This document shows positions 54,197-62,962 of a DNA stretch of 64,000 nucleotides, in pieces; positions within the stretch are counted from its first letter, which is position 1, and the number at the start of each line of letters is the position of its first letter. The stretch is from Spirosoma sp. (lineage in GTDB: Bacteria; Bacteroidota; Bacteroidia; Cytophagales; Spirosomataceae): contig NZ_JAPLET010000022.1 in NCBI RefSeq assembly GCF_026391055.1, positions 62,001 through 126,000 on the forward strand. The letters are read 5' to 3'. The notes under the pieces are model-generated. The model worked only from the letters and a program-made list of their open reading frames with translations, was not told where the DNA came from and did not search any database. The position numbers were made by a program, and so were the translations under genes.

Positions 54197-54204
54197 CAAA
54201 AATA
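54197..54204 (-). promoter_or_regulatory. Candidate -7 element for the DUF2723 gene
   Basis: TATTTTTG on the minus strand, an exact TAnnTTTG, 41 bases upstream of the ATG. No convincing -33 box was seen. Confidence 0.35.
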
Positions 54205-54213
54205 CGCAAAAAA

Positions 54214-54241
54214 GCAGCCCGACCGGGTCAGGACGGGCTGT
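54214..54241 (-). terminator. Terminator of the carboxylesterase gene
   Basis: GCAGCCCG at 54214-54221 pairs with CGGGCTGT at 54234-54241. On the minus strand the stem is followed by TTTTTT. It lies about 95 bases after the esterase stop. Confidence 0.65.
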
Positions 54242-54336
54242 TAAAGTTTGTTAAGGCTACTTGATGCTAGTGTTTTCTGACAGGTGAACGAGTGAAAATC
54301 AAGAAAAACAGGCGGGCGTAGGGGGAAGTCCGGCTA

Positions 54337-55890
54337 TCATTTGCTCATGGTCGTTAGTAGAAAATCCAGCGCGGGGCCATCGGGTAGTTGCCCGCTACCT
54401 GTCTTCGTATCGAAGACCATAATCTGCTTGTTCGTGGTCGAATAAACAGGCCAGTCAGGAAGTCCTTTGCCGTTGGGATTACCCCTTTTGATGAAATTCA
54501 CCCAATAGGCCGACATTTCTTTGGCCAGTTGCGCATCGGCCGGCTCCAGCGGGCGGAGCGTCTGGTCGATAAATTTAAGGTTGTCATACGCATAGGCTAC
54601 CTCACCCGTATGGAACGCGCCGTATCGGGCATACTCACCCGTGGCGGGCACTTTACGGGCAAAGCGATAAACGTAGGCCGTTCTTCCCTGCTGACTCTGG
54701 AGCATCGCCCATTTGTAATTCTGAGTACCAAATGCCATATCTCTGGATACCTTCACCTGCGAGGATGCGGCTTCGGTATCGGTCCCGGCCGGATAAAACC
54801 TGAGAAAAGTTTCGGTGTTTGCACCGTACTGCTCATTTAATTGCTTCCGATAGGCATCCGCATTCTTTGGAGGCCCAAATGCCATGCCTTCATCTTCATT
54901 CCAGCCGGTTAGCAACTGAACGTCGTTCTGTTGCCCGGCAGCAAAAATAGCGGCAATGGGCTGGGGGAGTACGTATCCATCGATAACCAGCCCGCGCCCC
55001 TGTCCTTTCTTTAGGATTTCGTCGGCTGGTTTTGCCCTTAACTCGGCCAGCGATGAAGCCCCCATCGACTGGGCCATCTTCATACCGGCTTCTTCGGCCT
55101 GACTGAGCGTTGTTGTCGGGCGGGAAAAGTTAGCACCACTTTCGGCAATCGCCTTCGTAAAGAGATTTTTTGCTAACGGAGACGCGACCAGTGCGTTTAC
55201 ACTCATGGACCCGGCCGACTGACCGGCGATGGTTACGTTGGCAGGGTCGCCACCAAACCGGGCGATATTCTGCTTTACCCACTGCAAAGCCGCGATCTGA
55301 TCCATCAGGCCATAATTTCCGGATGCATTTCGCCCCGATTCTTTGGTTAACTCCGGGTGAGAGAAGAACCCGAATGGACCCACGCGGTAGTTGATACTGA
55401 CGAAGATTACCCCTTTCTTCGCCGTTGCTTCTCCGTCGTAAATAGGAACTCCGGCACCACCACTATTGAAGCCACCACCATAAATCCACACCAGAACGGG
55501 TTTTTTCTCGGTGGCCGATTTAGCGCCCGTCCATACATTTAGATACAGACAATCTTCGCTGATAGGTTCTTTAGGAATCAGGAACTCGGCACTCCACGGG
55601 CCAAACGGATTAGGACTGCCCTGAACCGGACTCGACCCGAAAGCATCACATTTGCGAACGCCCGACCACGGAATAACGGGTTGTGGAGCTTTCCAGCGAC
55701 GGTCGCCAACGGGTGGGGCGGCAAAAGGAATTCCTTTGAAAATACGTACATCGCCGGTTGTGTTCACCGTACCGGAAATCTGGCCACCTGCAACGGTAAC
55801 GGTGTCAAACTCGTGGCTAATACTCATGAACGATAGGAGCCCAAACAGAATACCGCAGGAAGTGATAAAGGCTAATGATTTTGTTGTCAT
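54337..55890 (-). CDS. Exported type-B carboxylesterase
   Basis: 517 residues from the ATG at 55890 (MTTKSLAFITSCGILFGLL) with signal peptide; a longer frame to 55941 lacks this start. It shows the type-B esterase plan: IFKGIPFAAPPVGDRRW, SEDCLYLNVW, PVLVWIYGGGFNSGG (oxyanion hole), VTIAGQSAGSMSVNAL (nucleophile Ser), Glu in NEDEGMAF and His in FHTGEVAYAY. It hydrolyses carboxylic esters outside the cytoplasm. It is the last of three exported esterases lying downstream of the pca operon. Confidence 0.9.
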   Translation of the reverse strand: MTTKSLAFITSCGILFGLLSFMSISHEFDTVTVAGGQISGTVNTTGDVRIFKGIPFAAPPVGDRRWKAPQPVIPWSGVRKCDAFGSSPVQGSPNPFGPWSAEFLIPKEPISEDCLYLNVWTGAKSATEKKPVLVWIYGGGFNSGGAGVPIYDGEATAKKGVIFVSINYRVGPFGFFSHPELTKESGRNASGNYGLMDQIAALQWVKQNIARFGGDPANVTIAGQSAGSMSVNALVASPLAKNLFTKAIAESGANFSRPTTTLSQAEEAGMKMAQSMGASSLAELRAKPADEILKKGQGRGLVIDGYVLPQPIAAIFAAGQQNDVQLLTGWNEDEGMAFGPPKNADAYRKQLNEQYGANTETFLRFYPAGTDTEAASSQVKVSRDMAFGTQNYKWAMLQSQQGRTAYVYRFARKVPATGEYARYGAFHTGEVAYAYDNLKFIDQTLRPLEPADAQLAKEMSAYWVNFIKRGNPNGKGLPDWPVYSTTNKQIMVFDTKTGSGQLPDGPALDFLLTTMSK

Positions 55891-55986
55891 GAGGTTAAAG
55901 GGGATTGTGTACAGGACAGTAGGCTGGGTGGCCGGAGCCATGCGGTCTGGTTCACTACGAGCAAACTTAGTTCACAAGGCAGTAAA

Positions 55987-56874
55987 TTAACGGATAGTCA
56001 CCTGATTGGCGGTCAGTATCTTGTTGAAAAACAGCATCTGGTAAGGTAAGGCGTTCTCCCAGTACTCCCACGTGTGGGCACCGGGCCGCTCGGTGTAATC
56101 GTGCGGTGTTTTGTTAACCATCAGCAGGCGGTGGATTTCCCGATTGCCTTCAATAAGAAAATCATCGACGCCAATGTCGAAAATCAAAGGCAGGTTGTTG
56201 GCTTTAAGCTGATCGGTCAGCGTCACCATCGTGAAGCCGGGGTAGGGGGCGTCGCCCTCTTTGGCTGGGCCGAGTAACTTAGCAAAATTCTCGGCGCGGG
56301 ATTTGGCGAAATCAGCGGGGACTTTCCAGGTGGCAGTGTTGATGTTCATCACCCCGCTCATGCTTCCGGCGGCAGCGTATAACTCCGGGTGTCGGCTAGA
56401 GATATACATAGCCCCATGTCCTCCCATCGATAGTCCCGCAATTATGCGCCCTTTTTTCTCCCGGACGGTTCGATAAGAGTTGTCGATTTTGTCAATTAAT
56501 TCCTTCGAAATGAAGGTCTCGAACTGACTGGTTTTAACGATTGGACTGTCGAAATAGTAACTGGTTGGATCGCCATCGGGCGTCACGATGATAATATTGT
56601 ACTGATCGGCCAGTCGGTGCAACAGCGTTTTATCCGGGGTTTTAGTCAGCCAATCCCGAAAGTTGCCCGAGCCACCGTGGAGCAGATAGAGCACTGGGAA
56701 AGGTTGTTTCGCTTTCCGGTAACGATCTGGTAAAATGACGGCCGCCCGCAGCGTTCGGTTCATGCTGGTACTTGGTACATCGAGCGTATCGACGCGAGCT
56801 GCCAGCGAAGGAAACGATAGTAGACAGGCCAGAACAAATACCTTGACGGTACTGATTGTTTTGGGTAATTGCAT
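55987..56874 (-). CDS. Exported esterase (esterase D / feruloyl-esterase-like family)
   Basis: 295 residues with signal peptide (ends SLAAR). It has the putative esterase fold: PDRYRKAKQPFPVLYLLHGGSG, the nucleophile in IAGLSMGGHGAMYIS, Asp in DIGVDDFLIEGN and His in ERPGAHTWEYW. This family includes acetyl-xylan and feruloyl esterases and mycolyltransferase relatives. It lies between two other exported esterase genes on the same strand. The substrate is inferred from the neighbouring aromatic pathway. Confidence 0.85.
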   Translation of the reverse strand: MQLPKTISTVKVFVLACLLSFPSLAARVDTLDVPSTSMNRTLRAAVILPDRYRKAKQPFPVLYLLHGGSGNFRDWLTKTPDKTLLHRLADQYNIIIVTPDGDPTSYYFDSPIVKTSQFETFISKELIDKIDNSYRTVREKKGRIIAGLSMGGHGAMYISSRHPELYAAAGSMSGVMNINTATWKVPADFAKSRAENFAKLLGPAKEGDAPYPGFTMVTLTDQLKANNLPLIFDIGVDDFLIEGNREIHRLLMVNKTPHDYTERPGAHTWEYWENALPYQMLFFNKILTANQVTIR

Positions 56875-56939
56875 AGTTTAAAGAGGAAATAAAACGCTGT
56901 CAAATGAATGACTATTTGTTTGTATGGTGAAGTCCGGTT

Positions 56940-57893
56940 CTACTTCTTTTTACTTGCTTCCAGTTGATTAGCCAGAAAGGCCAGTGCCTGATTGTAATAA
57001 GTGTCAATCATAACCCCTGGTCCGTGCCCGCCACCGGGCACAATGACAAGTTTACTTTCTACTCCCGTTGTCTGTTGTTTCTCGTACAGCTTTTCGCTCT
57101 GGCAGTGGGGAACCAGCGGGTCTTTGTCGCCATGGAAAATCAGGAACGGCGGGTTGCCTTTCCGGACATAACTGATGGGGTTAGCCAGCGCAACCTTGTC
57201 TTTGTTTTCCTGAATAGGCCCACCAACGAGTATCGACTCCGGCGATTTGGCATCGTTATGGGGCATCGTACTGCCACAGGCATCCATGATTAAAAAATCC
57301 GTAGGTCCGAACCAGTCGACAACGGCATCGACATGGCTGTCGGCCTGGGTGAATTTGCCTAAAGCCCCTTCAATATCTACATCGAGACCGTTTATAGTCT
57401 TTTTTTTGATACCATTGGTTGTACCCGCCATAGCGGCCAGGTGCCCGCCCGACGACCAGCCGGTAACACTGATGAACGAACCATCCAGCCCAAGTTTCGG
57501 TGCATTGGCCCGAACGAACCGAATGGCGGCTTTCACGTCCTGAATCTGAGCCGGGAACTGGGCATCGGCACTCGACCGGTAGTTAATGCTGACGACGGCA
57601 AATCCTTTCCCCAGTAGTTTCTGGCCGATTCCCCCCTCATTGAACGTATTGGCTTTCCAGGAATTGGCCCGCCAGGCGCTCCCGTAAATACAAATAACAA
57701 CCGGAAACGGAGCCTTGCCCGTTTTCGGTAAATGGATGTCCAGTTTGTGCCCAATCAGGCCATCACCGACATAGTCAAGGTCCAGCCAGTATCTGGACGA
57801 CTCAATCGCAAGTATCTCAACATTTACTTCCTGATTTTGCGCCATTGTGTTAATTGATAAGAAGATAAGTACTGCGGTTAAAGCTCGTTTCAT
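56940..57893 (-). CDS. Exported alpha/beta-hydrolase, BD-FAE-like
   Basis: 317 residues from the ATG at 57893 (MKRALTAVLIFLS) with signal peptide; the TTG at 57902 is not needed. It has the BD-FAE / HSL-type pattern: PFPVVICIYGSAWR (oxyanion loop, modified HG), GFAVVSINYRSSADAQFPAQI, nucleophile in TGWSSGGHLAAMAG, Asp in FHGDKDPLVP and His in GGGHGPG. BD-FAE enzymes remove feruloyl and acetyl groups from plant polymers. It begins 29 bp after the pcaF stop, so it may be in the pca transcript. Confidence 0.82.
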   Translation of the reverse strand: MKRALTAVLIFLSINTMAQNQEVNVEILAIESSRYWLDLDYVGDGLIGHKLDIHLPKTGKAPFPVVICIYGSAWRANSWKANTFNEGGIGQKLLGKGFAVVSINYRSSADAQFPAQIQDVKAAIRFVRANAPKLGLDGSFISVTGWSSGGHLAAMAGTTNGIKKKTINGLDVDIEGALGKFTQADSHVDAVVDWFGPTDFLIMDACGSTMPHNDAKSPESILVGGPIQENKDKVALANPISYVRKGNPPFLIFHGDKDPLVPHCQSEKLYEKQQTTGVESKLVIVPGGGHGPGVMIDTYYNQALAFLANQLEASKKK

Positions 57894-57922
57894 GTTAGTC
57901 AATTATCGAGGAGGTGAGTAGC

Positions 57923-59131
57923 TTAGACGCGTTCGATCACCACGGCATAGCCCATGCCTACGCCGACGCACATGGTAGCCAGTGCATAGCGTTTATTCTG
58001 CTTCGCCAACTCCAGCGTGGCCGTTTGCACCAGTCGCGTTCCCGACATGCCCAGCGGATGCCCCAACGCAATAGCTCCGCCATTGGGGTTGATTCGTGGG
58101 TCATTGTCAGCCAGTCCCAGTGCCCGAATACAGGCCAGCGACTGAGCCGCAAAGGCTTCGTTCAGCTCAATCACGTCGATGTCAGCCAACGTGAGGCCCG
58201 CTTTTTGCAGTACCTTTTGGGTGGCGGGAACAGGGCCAATTCCCATAATACGTGGCTCTACGCCAACCACCGCTGATGCCACGATCCGGGCTTTGGGCGT
58301 CAGGTTGTAACGTTTTACGGCTTCGTCGGAGGCAATGAACATGGCCGCAGCTCCATCATTCAGTCCGGCGGAATTGCCTGCGGTAACGGTGCCTCCCTCT
58401 TTTTTGAAAGCCGGTTTTAGCTTTGCCAGCACATCGAGAGAAGTCTGCGGTTTTACAAATTCGTCAGTGCTGAAAAGCGTGGAGTGGCCTTTCTTCGTCG
58501 GAATTTCAACACTCATGATCTCCTCGGCTAGTCGGCTCGACTGCTGCGCCTGAGCGGCTTTTTGCTGGGAGTTATAGGCGAATAAATCCTGGTCCTCCCG
58601 GCTGATGCTGTAAAAATCAACCAGGTTTTCGGCCGTTACGCCCATGGCGTCTGTTCCGTAAAGGGCGTGCATTTTGGGATTTACGAACCGCCACCCAAAG
58701 CTGGAGTCGAACATCTGGGCGTCATTACCAAAAGGTTTCGACGTTTTAGAAATAACCCAGGGGCCGCGGGTCATGTGCTCCATGCCACCCGCAATAAATA
58801 CGTCGCCATCCCCGGCTTTGATAGCCCGATTGGCATGAATAACCGCCGACATCCCCGATGAGCAAAGCCGGTTCACCGTCTCGCCGGGTACTGTATATGG
58901 CAGTCCGGCCAGCAGCAGCGCCATCCGGGCAACATTTCGGTTGTCTTCCCCCGCCTGATTGTGGCAACCGAGTATCACATCGTCGATGGCATCGGCGGGT
59001 ATATTCGGGTTACGGGTAAGGAGTTCTTTGATCGGTAAAGCCGCCAGATCGTCGGCACGTATGGGCGACAGGCTACCCCCAAAACTCCCTATGGGTGTGC
59101 GGATAGCGTCGATGATGAATGAATCTGACAT
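57923..59131 (-). CDS. pcaF: 3-oxoadipyl-CoA thiolase
   Basis: A 402-residue thiolase with all catalytic parts: active Cys in [19 protein letters not shown]-type region as [23 protein letters not shown] and the C-terminal [16 protein letters not shown] and CVGVGMG. In this setting it should split 3-oxoadipyl-CoA to succinyl-CoA and acetyl-CoA. It is downstream of the CoA-transferase gene in the pca operon, with a large hairpin in between. The general thiolase call is certain; pcaF comes from position and the [20 protein letters not shown] opening. Confidence 0.92.
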   Translation of the reverse strand: MSDSFIIDAIRTPIGSFGGSLSPIRADDLAALPIKELLTRNPNIPADAIDDVILGCHNQAGEDNRNVARMALLLAGLPYTVPGETVNRLCSSGMSAVIHANRAIKAGDGDVFIAGGMEHMTRGPWVISKTSKPFGNDAQMFDSSFGWRFVNPKMHALYGTDAMGVTAENLVDFYSISREDQDLFAYNSQQKAAQAQQSSRLAEEIMSVEIPTKKGHSTLFSTDEFVKPQTSLDVLAKLKPAFKKEGGTVTAGNSAGLNDGAAAMFIASDEAVKRYNLTPKARIVASAVVGVEPRIMGIGPVPATQKVLQKAGLTLADIDVIELNEAFAAQSLACIRALGLADNDPRINPNGGAIALGHPLGMSGTRLVQTATLELAKQNKRYALATMCVGVGMGYAVVIERV

Positions 59132-59151
59132 GTGTGAAAGAGCGAACGAAT

Positions 59152-59235
59152 GAAATCGGACCGCTGAAGCGGAATGAATGAGTGAAAGAGCGGTTGGCTT
59201 TTAACTCATTCATTCCGCTTCGGCGGTCCGATTTC
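59152..59235. repeat. Long hairpin between pcaIJ and pcaF
   Basis: Arms of 32 bases (59152-59183 and 59204-59235) pair with one G-T wobble around a 20-base loop. The right arm is the last ten codons of the CoA-transferase gene plus its stop region; the left arm is an inverted copy of it in front of pcaF. Flanks carry the words GAAAGAGCG and GAATGAATGAG seen again at 62911-62940. Confidence 0.75.
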
Positions 59236-60573
59236 GCTCATTAAAAATTTTGCGCTTGTTTTAGCCTGTACCTCTTCCAGCGTGGCGCCTGGCATGAGTT
59301 CGAGCAGGGTTAGTTTACCATTGGGATAGCCAAACACGGCCAGATCAGTAATGACCATATCGACCACACCGGTAGCGGTTAGCGGCAAGGTGCATTGTGG
59401 TACGATCTTGGGGGAGCCATCAGGGTTGGTATGGGTCATGGTGATGATCAGCCGCTTGGCTCCTTTGGCCAGGTCCATCGCGCCACCCACTCCTAGCAGC
59501 GGTTTGCCGGGAACGGCCCAATTCGCCAGGTTGGCTGATTCGTCAGCTTCGAGACCTCCCATGATTGCCACATCGATGTGGCCGCCCCGAATCATGGCAA
59601 ATGAATCGGCACTGTCGAAATAGCTGCTGCCTTTCAGGGCTGTTACCGGAATCTTGCCCGCATTGACAGGATAATCCATGGCTCCACCGCCATCTGCCGG
59701 AACCGGACCTACGCCCAGCATCCCGTTTTCGGTATGCAGGATAATCCCCTGTTCTTCCGTGATCAGATCGGCGACGAGCGTGGGAATGCCGATGCCCAGA
59801 TTGACAACGTCGCCTTGTTTTAGTTCGACCAAAGCCCGACGCGCTATGTTCATACGGGACTCGTCTACTTTCTTGGACGACGACACCGATGCCGAACTGC
59901 CGAGGTCTTCCAGCGTGAGGGTGGCCTGTACCAGATAATCGACAAAGCAGCCGGGCGTATGCACGAACTCCGGCTCAATATCACCCACTGGCACAATCTC
60001 CTCCACTTCGGCAATGACCAGATCGGCGGCCGTGGCCATCGCTTTGTTGAAGTTATTCTCCGTCATTCGGTATTGCAGATTCCCGGCCGTATCGGCCCGC
60101 CACGCCCGAATAAACGCGACGTTGCCCCGAATACTCTTGATAAACACCTGCTCGACCCCATCGATGACTTTTGTTTCGCGGCCAATAGCCAGTGGTGTTC
60201 CGGCGGAGGTTGGCGTGTAAAAACCGCCGATACCCGCACCACCCGCTCGGATGGCTTCAGCCAGGGTTCCCTGTGGCAACAATTCGTAATCGACCATGCC
60301 GTTTTGGGCTGCTTTGACGGCATCGGGATTCGACGTAAAAAAGGAGCCGATCAGTTTTTTGAGCTGGCCATTTCGTAGCAGACGCCCCCCGCCCAAACCT
60401 GTTTCGCCAGTGTTGTTGCCTACGAAGGTCAAGTTTTTTGTGCCGATTTCAGCCAGCGCGTGCATCAGGTGAACAGGGTTGCCAGTCATACCAAATCCGC
60501 CCTGCAAGAGCGTGTCGCCTTCTTTAACGAGAGCAGCGGCCGTATGAATGTCTAAAATAGGTACTTTTTTCAT
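59206..60573 (-). CDS. pcaIJ: 3-oxoadipate CoA-transferase, subunits A and B fused
   Basis: 455 residues. The first 230 are an alpha subunit (DGDTLL-type [43 protein letters not shown]). The last 215 are a beta subunit ([16 protein letters not shown]; catalytic Glu in [30 protein letters not shown]). The two subunits are normally separate pcaI and pcaJ genes. Here they are joined by a Ser/Lys linker near 228-240. It activates 3-oxoadipate with succinyl-CoA. The start overlaps the pobA stop by four bases. The last ten residues come from a hairpin arm. Confidence 0.92.
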   Translation of the reverse strand: MKKVPILDIHTAAALVKEGDTLLQGGFGMTGNPVHLMHALAEIGTKNLTFVGNNTGETGLGGGRLLRNGQLKKLIGSFFTSNPDAVKAAQNGMVDYELLPQGTLAEAIRAGGAGIGGFYTPTSAGTPLAIGRETKVIDGVEQVFIKSIRGNVAFIRAWRADTAGNLQYRMTENNFNKAMATAADLVIAEVEEIVPVGDIEPEFVHTPGCFVDYLVQATLTLEDLGSSASVSSSKKVDESRMNIARRALVELKQGDVVNLGIGIPTLVADLITEEQGIILHTENGMLGVGPVPADGGGAMDYPVNAGKIPVTALKGSSYFDSADSFAMIRGGHIDVAIMGGLEADESANLANWAVPGKPLLGVGGAMDLAKGAKRLIITMTHTNPDGSPKIVPQCTLPLTATGVVDMVITDLAVFGYPNGKLTLLELMPGATLEEVQAKTSAKFLMSEIGPPKRNE

Positions 60574-61787
60574 GCGTAAGTGGATACAGATGATTTGGCC
60601 TCTCCGGCTTTTTTCGCAGCCAGCCCTACGTAATTTTCAGCGACAACGGCTGAGGCCGCCGGGCTGGTAATGAGTTGATTGAAACGGGATGCCTGCAAGT
60701 GAGCGTCGAACAGCGACTTGTCTGGATTATGATGCAGCAGTTCGGTCATGAAGTTGGAAAATTCCTGCACTCGCCAAACCCGACGCATACAGCAGGCGGT
60801 ATAATCAGCCAGTTCGGACGAGCTGCCGTACTGGTACCAGAACATCAATGCATCGAACAATTGACCCGTATCGGCTACGGCCATATTTAGCCCTTTGGCA
60901 CCCGTTGGCGGCACAATATGCGCTGAGTCGCCCGCCAGAAACAACCGTCCGTATTGCATGGGTTCACTCACGAAGCTCCGCATGGGTGTGATGGTCTTTT
61001 CCAGAATCGGGCCTTCGTGCAACGTCCAGCCGGTTGTGCCGAGCCGGAGTTGGAGTTCTCTCCAGATGCGCTCATCGGGCCAGTCGTCCAACGTATCTGT
61101 TACATCGCACTGCACATAAAGCCGGGAAATTTCGGGCGAGCGCATGCTGTGCAGGGCAAACCCCCGGTCGTGATAGGCATAGATCAGCTCATGCGTCGAG
61201 GGCGGGACTTTTGCCAGAATACCCAGCCAGCAATAGGGATAAATCTTGTCATAAACGGTGGTCAGCGATTCTGGCATTGTCTTTCGGGAAATTCCGTGAA
61301 ACCCATCGCAACCTGCCACAAAATCGCAGGCCAGGGTATGATTTTCACCGTTGTGAACATAGTGAATCAAGGGTGTACTGCTGTCCAGCCCCTCAATGCG
61401 CGTAGCTTCGGCTTCAAATAAGATCGGCTCTCCGGTATCTATTCGCAGTTGAATCAAATCTTTTACGACTTCGGTCTGCGCGTAGATGGTCACGCGTGAA
61501 CCGCCAGTCAATCCGGACAGATCAATGCGGTGCCGCTGCCCATTGTAACTTAGAATAACGCCCTCATGCACGAGCCCCTGCTGATCCAGCCGGGCGGTGG
61601 CCCCAGCTTGCCGTAGCCGATCGACGGTGTTTTGTTCGAGCAAGCCCGCCCGCTGCCGGCTTTCGACGCGTTCTCGTGGCCGGTTTTCGAGCAAAACCGA
61701 GCGAATGCCCTGTTGGTGTAGCAGTTGGGCCAGCAATAATCCGGCGGGACCGGCCCCGATGATGCCTACTTGTGTATGATGGGTCAT
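60570..61787 (-). CDS. pobA: 4-hydroxybenzoate 3-monooxygenase
   Basis: A 405-residue FAD monooxygenase: [53 protein letters not shown] (DG motif) and [20 protein letters not shown]. These segments match PobA, which turns 4-hydroxybenzoate to protocatechuate with NADPH and O2. It overlaps both neighbours by ATGA, so it is embedded in the pca operon and supplies its substrate. Confidence 0.95.
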   Translation of the reverse strand: MTHHTQVGIIGAGPAGLLLAQLLHQQGIRSVLLENRPRERVESRQRAGLLEQNTVDRLRQAGATARLDQQGLVHEGVILSYNGQRHRIDLSGLTGGSRVTIYAQTEVVKDLIQLRIDTGEPILFEAEATRIEGLDSSTPLIHYVHNGENHTLACDFVAGCDGFHGISRKTMPESLTTVYDKIYPYCWLGILAKVPPSTHELIYAYHDRGFALHSMRSPEISRLYVQCDVTDTLDDWPDERIWRELQLRLGTTGWTLHEGPILEKTITPMRSFVSEPMQYGRLFLAGDSAHIVPPTGAKGLNMAVADTGQLFDALMFWYQYGSSSELADYTACCMRRVWRVQEFSNFMTELLHHNPDKSLFDAHLQASRFNQLITSPAASAVVAENYVGLAAKKAGEAKSSVSTYA

Positions 61788-62905
61788 GGCTGTTGATTCA
61801 GTATTTCGCTGGTTGCGTGAAACGCTTCATTGGCGGCTGGCAGTCCGCAATACAGGGCCGACTGCATGATAACTTCTTTGATTTCGGCCGCACTTACGCC
61901 GTTGTTCAACGCGGCCCGGACATGCATCTGAAATTCGGCTTTGCGGTTGAGCGCAATGAGCATGGCCAGTGTGATCAGGCTGCGGTTGTGTTTGGAAAGC
62001 CCCGGCCGCGTCCAGATTTCACCCCAGGCGTAGTTGGTGATGAACTGCTGAAAGTCGGCAGTTAAGTCGGTTATCTGGCTATTGGCTTTATCTACATGCG
62101 CGTCGCCCAGCACCGACCGCCGAACATGCATGCCTCTATCAAAGGTCGATTCGCCGACCAGGAAATTGATCAGTACCTGCACGTATGACTGCGGCAGTTC
62201 GGTACTGGCCAGATGCCGGGCGGGCAGAATAGCCAGTTGGGCATTGGGGATGTTGTCCCGCAAGAATTCAGCCTGTTCTACGTTCGTTACCGGGTCTTCA
62301 TCGCCCGTTATAACCAGCGTTTTCACTAATAACTGGCTCAGGTTGTTTCGAAAATCCGCATCCCGAATAGCTGCGCAACAGGCTGAATAGCCAACAACCG
62401 GCGAACGCAAAAACATGGCTTTAGTAGCTGCCACTCGCTCCGGATTATTCGTTCGGAAGCTTTCGGTAAACCAGCGTTCCATCGTATCGTCAGCAATGGC
62501 CTGCATACCGTGCTCAGCGATGGTGGCGATGCGGCCATTCCAGCGTTCGTCGTTGCCAATTTTAGCACCGGTATTACTGAGCACCAGTTTTTTGAAGCGG
62601 TCGGGGTAGTTGATACCCAGCCACTGCCCCGTTAGCCCACCCATCGATAGGCCACAGAAACACGCCTGTTCGATGTTTAGACTGTCCATCAGGTCAATTA
62701 CATCCTGCCCTAACAGGTCGATGGTGTAGGGGCCTTTTGTGGTCTCGCTACCGCCATGCCCGCGCGTATCGTACTGAAGCACCTGAAAGTAAGGTAGTAG
62801 ATAAGGAATCAGTTCGTCCCACATCATCATCTCAGCTCCCAGCGAGTTGGAAAGAATCAGCACCGGGCTGTTGGGTGTACCTTGCAGTGTATAGTTGATG
62901 GGCAT
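61784..62905 (-). CDS. pcaDC: 3-oxoadipate enol-lactonase fused to 4-carboxymuconolactone decarboxylase
   Basis: 373 residues from the ATG at 62905. Residues 1-250 are an alpha/beta-hydrolase lactonase (SNSLGAEMMMWDELI; YDTRGHGGSE; nucleophile Ser87 in CGLSMGGLTG; Asp in TGDEDPVTN; His in PARHLAST). Residues about 260-370 are a PcaC domain (RRSVLGDAHVDKA; YAWGEIWTRPGL; MHVRAALNNGVS; QSALYCGLPAANEAFH). The fused PcaDC form carries out two steps in a row and is known in several bacteria. It overlaps pobA by four bases. Confidence 0.94.
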   Translation of the reverse strand: MPINYTLQGTPNSPVLILSNSLGAEMMMWDELIPYLLPYFQVLQYDTRGHGGSETTKGPYTIDLLGQDVIDLMDSLNIEQACFCGLSMGGLTGQWLGINYPDRFKKLVLSNTGAKIGNDERWNGRIATIAEHGMQAIADDTMERWFTESFRTNNPERVAATKAMFLRSPVVGYSACCAAIRDADFRNNLSQLLVKTLVITGDEDPVTNVEQAEFLRDNIPNAQLAILPARHLASTELPQSYVQVLINFLVGESTFDRGMHVRRSVLGDAHVDKANSQITDLTADFQQFITNYAWGEIWTRPGLSKHNRSLITLAMLIALNRKAEFQMHVRAALNNGVSAAEIKEVIMQSALYCGLPAANEAFHATSEILNQQP

Positions 62906-62962
62906 AAGCAAAGAGCGAAAGAATGAATGAGCGAAAGAGTAATTTCAGTAACCTGAAGCTCT

